Positions 43,194 through 50,625 of a stretch of 64,000 bases of DNA are shown one piece after another (the first letter of the stretch is position 1; each line of letters begins with the position of its first letter). The stretch comes from Enhygromyxa salina. GTDB taxonomy: Bacteria; Myxococcota_A; Polyangia; Nannocystales; Nannocystaceae. The DNA is taken from contig NZ_JMCC02000009.1 of the NCBI RefSeq assembly GCF_000737335.2, positions 122,232 through 186,231 on the forward strand, in the 5' to 3' direction. The notes under the pieces were generated by a model, which worked only from the letters and a program-made list of their open reading frames with translations, ran no database searches and was not told where the DNA came from. Position numbers and translations under genes: made by a program.

Positions 43194-44417
43194 ATGAAGG
43201 GGGCGCGTGCGGTGGACATGCTATGTTGGGCCGTCGTGGCCGGTCTGCCGACCTCCCGGCACCTGCGGACCTCGTTGATCGGAACGCTCGTGCTCTTGTT
43301 CGCTAGCTGCGAGGGCCGAACATTGCCGCCGCAGGACGACGGGATCGGCTTCGGCGAAGACGGCGACGGCGACGGCGATCCCAACACGGGCGACGGCGAC
43401 GGCGACGGCGACGGTGATGACGACGGCGATGACGACGGGGTCGACACCGGAACTGCCCCCTGCCTCGCGGTCGTCAACGACCTGGTGATCACCGACGACA
43501 CCGCCGCGCAGTCAGTCGACTGCGTAGAGGAGGTGCTTGGGGATCTGACGATCGGCCCAACCACGCAGCTGGTCAACCTAGACATGCTCGCCAACCTGCG
43601 AGCGGTCGGTGGCACGATCGACGTGTTTGGCAACCTCTCGCTGACCAGCCTCGAGGGGCTCGAGCAGCTCGAGCAGGTCGGCTGGCTGCACGTGCGTCGC
43701 AATCACAACCTTGGCGATCTGCACGGTCTGGACGGGCTCGGCTCGGTCGATCACATCACGATCAGCAAGAACGCTGGGATGACCAGCCTCGCCGGGTTGC
43801 CGGATCATATCGCCCCCAGCGCGCTCGAGGTCGCCGACAATGACCTGCTGCCAAGCCTCGACGGCCTGCCCTTGTTTAAGCTGGTGAGCGGCGGCAAGCA
43901 GATCGCAATCGAGATCGAGGGCAACCCTTCGCTCGTGGATCTGAGCGGGCTCTCGGACTGCTGCGCGTCGCAGCAAGCTTCGCTGGTCATCGACAGGAAT
44001 CACGCGCTCACGGACCTCGACGGGCTCGAGGGCTTCCTGCGGCTCGAGAGCCTGCGTCTGTACGACAACTACGCCCTCGCTGATCTAGACGGGCTCGAGA
44101 ACTTGATCGAGGTCCAGACCCTCGAGGTGAAGTACGACCATTGCCAGCCAGACATGCAGGCGAGCTTGATCGACTTTGGCCAAGCTACGAGCTTGGCCAG
44201 CGTCAACGTGCTGGAGATCGAGTGGGTCCCGAGCATGACCAGCCTCGACGGGCTCGAGGCGCTGACCGAGCTGTCCAAGCTGGTGGTTCGCAACAATGCT
44301 TCGCTGCCGTATGCGGACGTGCTCGCGCTGCAGGGCGCGACCAAGCCGGGGATGGTGCTGGTGTGTGGCGGCGTCGACGGACCGGAGTGCTCGAACACTC
44401 CCTGCCCGATGTTTTAG
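43194..44417 (+). CDS. Leucine-rich repeat / receptor L-domain lipoprotein
   Basis: Lipoprotein of about 407 residues with lipobox LLFASC after a long N-region (ATG 43194; ATG at codon 9 is possible). An acidic linker of GDGDGDGD/DDDGDD repeats (55-82) precedes a solenoid of LRR-like units: LTSLEGLEQLEQVGWLHV, MTSLAGLP, LTDLDGLEGFLRLESLRL, LADLDGLENLIEVQTLEV and MTSLDGLEALTELSKLVV. This is the receptor L-domain or bacterial LRR type and suggests surface binding. The acidic linker is encoded by a GACGGC microsatellite. Confidence 0.85.
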   Translation: MKGARAVDMLCWAVVAGLPTSRHLRTSLIGTLVLLFASCEGRTLPPQDDGIGFGEDGDGDGDPNTGDGDGDGDGDDDGDDDGVDTGTAPCLAVVNDLVITDDTAAQSVDCVEEVLGDLTIGPTTQLVNLDMLANLRAVGGTIDVFGNLSLTSLEGLEQLEQVGWLHVRRNHNLGDLHGLDGLGSVDHITISKNAGMTSLAGLPDHIAPSALEVADNDLLPSLDGLPLFKLVSGGKQIAIEIEGNPSLVDLSGLSDCCASQQASLVIDRNHALTDLDGLEGFLRLESLRLYDNYALADLDGLENLIEVQTLEVKYDHCQPDMQASLIDFGQATSLASVNVLEIEWVPSMTSLDGLEALTELSKLVVRNNASLPYADVLALQGATKPGMVLVCGGVDGPECSNTPCPMF

Positions 44418-44609
44418 ACCCCCACAGCCGCCTTCGCACTTCAGGTCACTCGCTTCGCTCGCTCCCGACGGGTAGGCTGTTCGCGGGGGTATGTGTGGCC
44501 CCCTCGAAGGCCTCGAAGGGGGCTCTCGTCTGGGCACCAACGGCTGGGCGGGTACCTCGCCATTACGTGGGAGCTGGCTTTAGGCCCCCACAGTCGCCTT
44601 CGCAATCGC
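44418..44609 (-). repeat. Dispersed intergenic repeat, copy B, plus a partial copy
   Basis: 44418-44535 is the inverted counterpart of 5070-5178, sharing GGGGGCC, GGGAGCGAGCGAAGCGAGTG and AAGGCGGC blocks. The hairpin here is longer (CCCCCTCGAAGG-type stem). At 44582-44609 the opening block, ACAGxCGCCTTCGCA, appears a second time, so a partial copy abuts the end of the HNH gene. It separates the LRR gene from the convergent HNH gene. Confidence 0.75.
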
Positions 44610-46070
44610 TCAGTTGGTCGTTTCCACGCGTGCAGCCGCCGCCCGGCTCCTGTCGGCGATGAACATCCAGTCCAACGCGTCCGAGAGGTTCATTGGGCGA
44701 CCATCCCACTTGGGCGTTGTCGTGCTGGCGTCGATGTGTACGTCCGCCTCACGCAAGAACCGCTCGAGAGCCTCTAAATCTTGGCCGCTCCCTACGCGCG
44801 GGGGCGCGGCCAGTATCGTGTGACCGCGCTGATCGATGAACATGATCTTGTCAGCTCGAACCTCCACGGACAGCCCGCCCTCGTGAATCATGCGATGGTG
44901 ACCGGGGCAGACGAGTACTAGATTCGCCAAGCGGGTTGGGCCACCTTCAGCCCACGCCTGAATGTGGTGACCATGAAGGTGTCGCTTTCGCCCGCAGCCC
45001 GGCACCCGGCACCCGCCGTCACGCAGCCACAGCGCGCGCGTGATCGCGGAGGGGATCGAACGCGTGCTGCGACCGACGTCGAGCAGCTCCCCCTCGGCGC
45101 CGGTCACGACGTCGACCCGGGCGCTGTCGCACGCCAGCATGCGCGCCACGTGAAGCGGCACTGGCGTGCCATCACGCAAGAACCCACCGACCCCACCGGG
45201 GCCGTGCTCGAGTTGGTCCCTCGAGGTGATGACGACAAGCTCGTAGCCGGAGCTGAGCGTGCGGGGGCTGTGCTGTAGATAGGCCCGCGCGACATTGACG
45301 ATCGCGTCGGCTTGCTGTTGCTGGAGCTGCTCGCCGTAGGTGGCCGACAGTGGGTCTGCAGGCATGCCCGCGGAGGCTTCCGCGGAAGCCTGTGGCTGGG
45401 TCGGATCAGTGGAGGCTTCCGCGGAAGCCTGTGCGTTGGGCGCCTGATCGGTTGGCGCCGCCGCGGAGGCTTCCGCGGAAGCCTCGGCCTCGCCGGTCGA
45501 CATGGCAGATTGCATGGCTTCCCAGACCACAGCAGCCTCCTCTGGAGTCAACTGCATCTCGATGCGAACCATGCCCCCAAGGGTCTCGGCTCGCCGGACG
45601 AAGCGGCGCTGGTCTCGCGGCAGCTCGCCAGGGATCTCTGCATCGACGCGGCAACGCTTGTAGGCCCGGGTTAGAAGTTCGATCTGCGACGCGGTCGCGT
45701 GGACCGCAGCGTCGATGAACTCTTGCTCGTTCTCGGGCGTGGCGACACGCGTGATCGCCCGGACCTTTGAATAGCTGAGCTCACCCCGGCTAAACAACGC
45801 ATCAACCGCTGTCAATGTGCCGAGCGCCCGCGCAACCCGGACCTTTTCGCGTGCCGCCTTGAGCCCAATGCTGATCCGCCAGCTGAGCCAGTGCGCACAT
45901 GAGAGAAACCCCGTGCCGCCCCAGGCTTCGTGGGCATCGAAGACCCGAAGCCGCGTGATGAGGGCATGCTCGGCGACGTCGATTCGTGCGGCAAATGTAG
46001 CGATCTCATCGCCGATTGCCTGAAGCTGCTCTTGGTTCAACGAATCATGCAATGTCGCGGCATCGGACAT
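44610..46070 (-). CDS. DUF222/HNH endonuclease family protein with in-frame palindromes
   Basis: Protein of 486 residues. The first half (residues about 10-195) is the DUF222-like helical region common in 13E12-type repeat proteins (EAWGGTGFLSCAHWLSWRISIGLKAAREKVRVARAL). The HNH module is near residue 350-410: CRVPGCGRKRHLHGHHIQAWAEGGPTRLANLVLVCPGHHRMIHEGG. A variable middle (about 195-235) contains three ASAEAS units encoded by the palindrome GGCTTCCGCGGAAGCC. These proteins are linked with mobile or defence-type functions in other taxa; the role here is unknown. Confidence 0.85.
   Translation of the reverse strand: MSDAATLHDSLNQEQLQAIGDEIATFAARIDVAEHALITRLRVFDAHEAWGGTGFLSCAHWLSWRISIGLKAAREKVRVARALGTLTAVDALFSRGELSYSKVRAITRVATPENEQEFIDAAVHATASQIELLTRAYKRCRVDAEIPGELPRDQRRFVRRAETLGGMVRIEMQLTPEEAAVVWEAMQSAMSTGEAEASAEASAAAPTDQAPNAQASAEASTDPTQPQASAEASAGMPADPLSATYGEQLQQQQADAIVNVARAYLQHSPRTLSSGYELVVITSRDQLEHGPGGVGGFLRDGTPVPLHVARMLACDSARVDVVTGAEGELLDVGRSTRSIPSAITRALWLRDGGCRVPGCGRKRHLHGHHIQAWAEGGPTRLANLVLVCPGHHRMIHEGGLSVEVRADKIMFIDQRGHTILAAPPRVGSGQDLEALERFLREADVHIDASTTTPKWDGRPMNLSDALDWMFIADRSRAAAARVETTN
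45375..45483. repeat. Three copies of a 16-base perfect palindrome inside a gene
   Basis: GGCTTCCGCGGAAGCC occurs at 45375-45390, 45414-45429 and 45468-45483. All are in the same reading frame of the HNH gene, each coding for ASAEAS, with Gln/Pro/Thr-rich spacers between. The copies share flanking bases (GAG before, T after), so they look like insertions or expansions of a small palindromic unit. Confidence 0.85.
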
Positions 46071-46076
46071 CTATAC

Positions 46077-46104
46077 ATTGTACATATCCCAATGTTCAGG
46101 TCAA
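46077..46104 (-). promoter_or_regulatory. Sigma-70 promoter for the HNH gene, near-leaderless
   Basis: Read leftwards, TTGACC (46104-46099), 16 bases, then TACAAT (46082-46077), is a near-consensus promoter. Only 6 bases separate the -10 box from the ATG at 46070, so the transcript is predicted to begin at or within a base or two of the start codon. Confidence 0.65.
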
Positions 46105-46164
46105 GCGCCAAAGAGTGAACACGAGGCTCGCAGAGAGTTCCCGGGCGGGCCGCGGGTCCGCGGG

Positions 46165-46874
46165 TTAGCGATGAAGGGCTGGCCGTCGGCGTTGCGTCCG
46201 GGCGATCTCGTAGGCTCGCGGACCGACGATTTCCGCCCGTCCCTCCTCGATTCGACCACTGATGTAGATGCCGAACGGCCCGACCATTGTCATCATCAAG
46301 AACGAGAGCGCCAGGCCCTCGAGGTGGTACCTTGCCGCCCAGACGCCGAGCGGCAGGCCCAGGACGGTAGCGAGGATCGACAAGCGCCGAAATTTCCGAG
46401 GCTCCTTCCTTCGGCGCCGGTGGAGCGCACCTGCCCTGAACGGGACCAAGTTGGTCGTGAGCACGCGCCCGATCAGCTCGTTGAAGGCGGGACCACGGAT
46501 GAACTGGGCGAAGCTCGCGTCGCGCGCTGCTCGAGGCGGCCCTCGGTCTCGAACAAGACCATCAGCAGACCCTCGAGGGTCGAGGCCGCCACACTCACGG
46601 GCTCTGGGGTCCGAACGAAGTGGGCGACCAGGGAGCGCGGCGTGGTCCAAAACCACAGCTCGGTGGCGCCAAAGCGGACGCCAGCCTCGTCGAGGCGCAG
46701 GACGTAATGATGAGGGTCCGCGAGCTGGTGCCGAGCGAGCTTGGCGAGCCCCGCCTGAGCGTCGATCTCGAGCGCGCCGTGATCGACAAATTTCGCCTCG
46801 CGCTCGAGCGCTCTGACCAATTCATTGGCGACGGAGTCAGGGGGATCGACGCTCACGAGAGCGGACCGTAGCAC
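46165..46874 (-). pseudogene. Frameshifted membrane protein gene
   Basis: Two frames of good coding quality join at about 46519-46530. The upstream one (from 46874) encodes ANELVRALEREAKFVDHGALEI ... FGATELWFWTTPR; the downstream one continues FAQFIRGPAFNELIGRVLTT and contains two membrane segments (ILATVLGLPLGVWAARYHL, FLMMTMVGPFGIYISG). The break falls in an alternating CGCGCG run, where one base appears gained or two lost. Either the gene is broken or the run was misread. Two small ORFs would otherwise be unsupported. Start GTG 46874 or GTG 46856. Confidence 0.5.
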
Positions 46875-46933
46875 CTGGCCCGCGAGTTTCGTCGTTTATC
46901 CTTGCGCGTCGTGAGCGAGCCAGGGCTTGGCAC

Positions 46934-48316
46934 CTAACCGCTCAGGGCCACACCGGCCACTCCGTATGCAGCGGCGAGGTCGCTGAGCGCGGACCAGCTG
47001 GCGAAGTCGTCGAGCTGCCAGTCGCCTCCCCGCAGCTCGAGCCGACCGTAGGCTTGATAATAGTCGCGATGCCAAGCACCAACAGACGGCAGCGACGCGT
47101 CCACGCGCACGACTCCAACCAAGATCACGTCGGTCACACCGGCGTCGTGGAGCAGCTCGAGTACCTGGGTCATGCGGGCTAGAGAGACCCGCTCATCAAC
47201 GTAGAGATGCAGCGGCCGCACGATGGGGGGCGGGGGCTCGTCGTCGTTCCAGGTTCCTCGCGTGTCGTCGTCGAAGGTCTCAACAGCTTCTCGCAGGGCG
47301 GCCGCGAGCGCGGCGTCACTCATGCCGACCTTGCCGGTCGGGTCTGCCTCATGGGCGCTCCACCACGGCGACAAGAACGCGCGTACCTCACCGCTGGCGA
47401 AGACCTCGGCGAGTCCGAGTTCATCGCCATGCGTGGTTCCGGTTGCATCGAGGTAGCGCCAGATGTAGCGATCATCGAGCTCCTCGATGCTGCGGGCGTG
47501 CAACTCGAGCGGACTCGTGTGGACCGTGAATTGGTTGGTCGCTTGAATGGCCGACGCGTACAGGTCGGCGCTGTGTTGGCACCGAACGATGGACTCCCGC
47601 AGGTCCTCGCGAGGGAGGCGCGTTGTGACGAACACGAGCGACCCGAGCACGAAGCAGACGATCGCGGCCGCGCTGACTCCCCGCGGCGCTCGCCAACCCC
47701 GAAGCCCTGCGCGCCAGGCTGCGTGGCCGGCGGGGAGCAACAGGCCCGCCGCGAGCGCACACGCGGCCAGGGCTGCCCCACGCACGAGCTCGAAGCCGCG
47801 CATGTGCGAGCAGCCAGAGAGGTACTTCATGCATTCGCCGAAGAAGCGCGGGGGCTGATCAGTGAACCACTCGAGCAGCGGGGCGAGGAAGTTCTCGAAG
47901 CGAGAGTCAACGACCGTGGCGGCGGCGAGCAGCGCGACCACCGGAACCAGCAGCGGCGCGGCGACGCGACGCAGCTGCGAGCCCGTCACTCGATCGTGTT
48001 GACGCAGTCCAACCCAAACCGTGATCGCGCAGCCCCAGCCCAAAGCGACCACGGCGAAGATGCCGTCGCGGAATTCCGCGTAGGCCCACGCGCTCGCGGA
48101 GGCCAACTGATCCCGCGGTATGCGGTCGAGGATCTCGCCGGTCTCGGGCGAGATGGCGGGGTACAGCTCGAGGACAGAGGCTCGCGCCGAGGCGATCACG
48201 AGCCCCATGCCGACGATCGTGAACACCAAGCCCATGATCCCGACGCAGACTGCCCACCGCCCATTTCGGACGCGGGCCGGTGGTTCCCGTGCCTCACTCA
48301 CGGCAGGTTCATCCAC
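46934..48316 (-). CDS. Polytopic membrane protein with ExbD-like C-terminal segment
   Basis: Protein of 460 residues with about five membrane segments in the first half (for example VCVGIMGLVFTIVGMGLVIAS and FVLGSLVFVTT). The C-terminal soluble part has LHLYVDERVSLARMTQVLELLHDAGVTDVILVG, which resembles the ExbD/TolR periplasmic domain pattern (V.LxVD...xxxVxxVLxxLxxAG..xVxLV). If real, one chain combines a membrane core with an ExbD-like lobe. ATG 48316 overlaps the end of the small upstream gene by 19 bases; all three genes to 46165 run leftwards and may be one operon. Confidence 0.65.
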   Translation of the reverse strand: MDEPAVSEAREPPARVRNGRWAVCVGIMGLVFTIVGMGLVIASARASVLELYPAISPETGEILDRIPRDQLASASAWAYAEFRDGIFAVVALGWGCAITVWVGLRQHDRVTGSQLRRVAAPLLVPVVALLAAATVVDSRFENFLAPLLEWFTDQPPRFFGECMKYLSGCSHMRGFELVRGAALAACALAAGLLLPAGHAAWRAGLRGWRAPRGVSAAAIVCFVLGSLVFVTTRLPREDLRESIVRCQHSADLYASAIQATNQFTVHTSPLELHARSIEELDDRYIWRYLDATGTTHGDELGLAEVFASGEVRAFLSPWWSAHEADPTGKVGMSDAALAAALREAVETFDDDTRGTWNDDEPPPPIVRPLHLYVDERVSLARMTQVLELLHDAGVTDVILVGVVRVDASLPSVGAWHRDYYQAYGRLELRGGDWQLDDFASWSALSDLAAAYGVAGVALSG

Positions 48317-48423
48317 AGCGTGAGGGGATGCTCCAACCAGTCGAGCAGGCCAATCGTCAAGAGCACGATGCCGGCGGTGGCGAGGGCGAGGGCGACGACA
48401 TTGTGGAGCGCGTGGCGAGTCAT
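48298..48423 (-). CDS. Small membrane protein (41 residues)
   Basis: ATG 48423 encodes 41 residues with a single membrane helix, ALALATAGIVLLTIGLLDWL. Longer frames upstream run into the degenerate dispersed repeat and are not credible. It overlaps the start of the next membrane gene and probably forms a complex or operon with it. No family recognised. Confidence 0.55.
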   Translation of the reverse strand: MTRHALHNVVALALATAGIVLLTIGLLDWLEHPLTLWMNLP

Positions 48424-48525
48424 GACCCCCACATGGACCTGAGACTTCGCCGACTGCAGCCGCTGGCGCGTCTGGTTGCTGCGCTGCTCGGGGCTGTTTG
48501 TTCGCATCCGCATGTGTGGCCGCCT
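48424..48525 (-). repeat. Dispersed intergenic repeat, degenerate copy
   Basis: Reading leftwards, this stretch shows GGCCACACATGC, GCGAACAAACAGCC and a terminal TGTGGGGGTC in the same order as copies A and B, but the core is mutated and lengthened. It sits directly upstream of the small membrane gene. Confidence 0.5.
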
Positions 48526-48594
48526 AGAAGCTCTAGCTCTAGCAGCAGGATCCCGCGCGGGCACGTCGTGATCTCGGAATTATCAAGACGGATC

Positions 48595-49176
48595 TCATCC
48601 GGCGGGCAGGCGTTCCCAGTCGATGCTGAGCGCGTCGAACATCCCGGACGCGAGCTGGCCCTTGGTCTCGCTGATCTGCGGCCGCCCAAAGCGCACGTTT
48701 GGATCACTGCGCGAGTACACCGTGACCACGCGCTCGATTGGGTGCACGAGCCAGTAGTGCTTGACGGCGTGGGCCTCGTAAAAGCGCAGCTTCGTGATCT
48801 GATCGCGGGCCGCCGTTGAGGGAGACAGCACCTCGATCACCCAGTCGGGGCCGCCCTGAAACCCGCGCTCGTCGAGGCCCGTGTGATCGCAGATCACCGC
48901 GAGATCGGGCTGAACCACCGTGTTGATCTGATCCGGCTGGCTGTCGATCGGGCCAAGGCGGACGTCGAAGGGGGCGACGAACACCTCGCAGGGCCGATCG
49001 ATCAAGAAGTTGGCGATCTGCCGGTAGAGCTCGCCAACGACCCGCTGGTGGATCGTGCTAGGCGCCGGGCTCATCGCCACCGCGACGCCCTCGTGCAGCT
49101 CCCAGCGCTCGTCCTCGGGCCAGCGCAGGACGTCGGCGTAGGAGAAGCGCGAGGACTGTTCGGCGGGCTTTGGCAC
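48595..49176 (-). CDS. Uma2-family (DUF820) restriction-fold protein
   Basis: Protein of about 193 residues. Marks are FSYADVLRWPEDERWELHEGVAVAMSPAPSTIHQRVVGELYRQIANFL split over two segments, PDLAVICDHTGLDERG, WVIEVLSPSTAARDQITKLRFYEAHAVKHYWLV. These include the PD-(D/E)xK-like nuclease core shared by Uma2 proteins, which are widespread and without clear biochemical role. GTG 49176 is preferred because the upstream extension would be encoded by an intergenic repeat motif. Divergent from the M1 peptidase gene. Confidence 0.88.
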   Translation of the reverse strand: MPKPAEQSSRFSYADVLRWPEDERWELHEGVAVAMSPAPSTIHQRVVGELYRQIANFLIDRPCEVFVAPFDVRLGPIDSQPDQINTVVQPDLAVICDHTGLDERGFQGGPDWVIEVLSPSTAARDQITKLRFYEAHAVKHYWLVHPIERVVTVYSRSDPNVRFGRPQISETKGQLASGMFDALSIDWERLPAG

Positions 49177-49250
49177 GACGCCCCGAGTATAGTGCGTTTT
49201 CAGCTCGGGCGAGGGCTTCTCCCCCGCGGGAACCTGGCCCACGCCTCGAC

Positions 49251-50612
49251 ATGCTACGCATCAAAACCACCGCCCTGGTCGTGCTTGCGATGTGCGGATG
49301 TCAGCGCGAGGCCAGCGAGCCGCGCGCCGACGCTGCGCCGGTGCCAACGAGCAAGAGCGCGTCCACGCAACCGGCGGCGGACCAGCCGAACCCACCCACC
49401 CCCAATCCAGCGCGCGGGATCGCCAACATGGATCTGCAGGTCGACGTTGGCGGGCGTCGAGCGATCGCCGAGCTGAGCTTCGAACCGGGCGCCGCCGGGG
49501 CCAGCTGTGGTTTCGTCGCGGATCTCGAGCTCGCGCGGGTCGACCACGCCGGGGCCAAGCTGCCGTTTCGGCGCGACGGCGACACCCTGCACCTGGCGCT
49601 TCCGGCTTCGTCCACGCTCGAGCAGGTCCGCGTCGAGTATGTGATCCCCGACGTCGATCTGCGCCTGGGCTGGCTGGCGAACGGCTCGACCTTGGTGTGG
49701 CCTGACGGCTGCGGCCGGGTGTTTCCGTGTCACCCGCAGCCGGCGGACGGGCTGACCTTCCAGCTCGAGCTGACAGGCGTGCCCGAGGGGCTGACGGCCG
49801 TGTACCCGCGCCAGGTTCAGACCCAGACGCCGGCCTACGTGGTCGCCTGGGCCGTCGACGAGTTCACGCGCATCGATCTTGGCGCGACCGAAGCCGGCAC
49901 GCAGATCGCCGCGTGGGTCCGCCCCGGCGAGGAGGCGGCGGCGCGCGAGGGCACCGCCACGCTGCGGGCTGGCTTCGAGTTCTTCGAGCAGACCTATGGC
50001 GCGTACGCGTTTGGGCCCGAGGCTGGCAGCGTCATCGTGGACTGGCGCGGGCAGGCCTACGGCGGCATGGAGCACCACCCCTACTGGCACGTAGACGTGA
50101 CCGAGCTCGCCGATCAAGAAGTTCACCTGCATGAAGCCGCGCACGGCTGGTTTGGCGACGGCGTGCGGATCCGGTGTTGGGAGGACTTCATTTTGTCGGA
50201 AGGCACGACGAGCTACCTGAGCGCGCGCGCGGTCGAGGCCACGTCTGGGCCCGAGGCGGCGAGCCGGACATGGGCCGACTTTCGTGATCGCCTCGATCGG
50301 CTACAGAGCGGGCCACACAGCAAGCTCGCGTGGTTCGATGGCTGCAACGAACACGACGTGATCGCCGACGGCCTGTTCCGCAACGCGTACATGCGCGGCG
50401 CGTTCTTTCTGCGCGCGGTCGAGGCTCGGGTTGGACGCGAGTCGCTCGACGCGGCGCTGCGGGCTGTGTATCAGCGTCACGTCGGCGCGGCGCCGGCCGG
50501 GGTTGCGGATCTGCTGACAGAGATCCACACGCAGTCTGGCTATGACCCCCGACCTTGCGCCAACGCCTGGCTGCGCAGCGAGACGCTGCCGCTCAGCCTG
50601 GACAGCTGTTGA
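49251..50612 (+). CDS. M1-family metallopeptidase lipoprotein
   Basis: Lipoprotein of 453 residues (signal LRIKTTALVVLAMCGC). It has a beta-rich N-domain and a gluzincin catalytic domain with the zinc motif HEAAH near residue 293 (EVHLHEAAHGWFGDGVRIRCWEDFILSEGTTSYLSARA, third ligand Glu in ILSEGT). The exopeptidase motif is YGGMEHHPYWH, close to GxMEN. It lacks the large C-terminal helical domain of many M1 aminopeptidases. Periplasmic or surface-exposed. ATG 49251 puts the signal peptide at the start. Confidence 0.88.
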   Translation: MLRIKTTALVVLAMCGCQREASEPRADAAPVPTSKSASTQPAADQPNPPTPNPARGIANMDLQVDVGGRRAIAELSFEPGAAGASCGFVADLELARVDHAGAKLPFRRDGDTLHLALPASSTLEQVRVEYVIPDVDLRLGWLANGSTLVWPDGCGRVFPCHPQPADGLTFQLELTGVPEGLTAVYPRQVQTQTPAYVVAWAVDEFTRIDLGATEAGTQIAAWVRPGEEAAAREGTATLRAGFEFFEQTYGAYAFGPEAGSVIVDWRGQAYGGMEHHPYWHVDVTELADQEVHLHEAAHGWFGDGVRIRCWEDFILSEGTTSYLSARAVEATSGPEAASRTWADFRDRLDRLQSGPHSKLAWFDGCNEHDVIADGLFRNAYMRGAFFLRAVEARVGRESLDAALRAVYQRHVGAAPAGVADLLTEIHTQSGYDPRPCANAWLRSETLPLSLDSC

Positions 50613-50625
50613 CCCCTTCGCCCGT

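Noticed and set aside
44610..46070. HNH protein as a homing endonuclease or intein
   Set aside because: The DUF222-type helical front and lack of intein splice motifs place it with free HNH-DUF222 proteins.
49176..49242. Longer Uma2 start at 49242
   Set aside because: The added residues are coded by the shared 17-base intergenic motif, so the later GTG is preferred.
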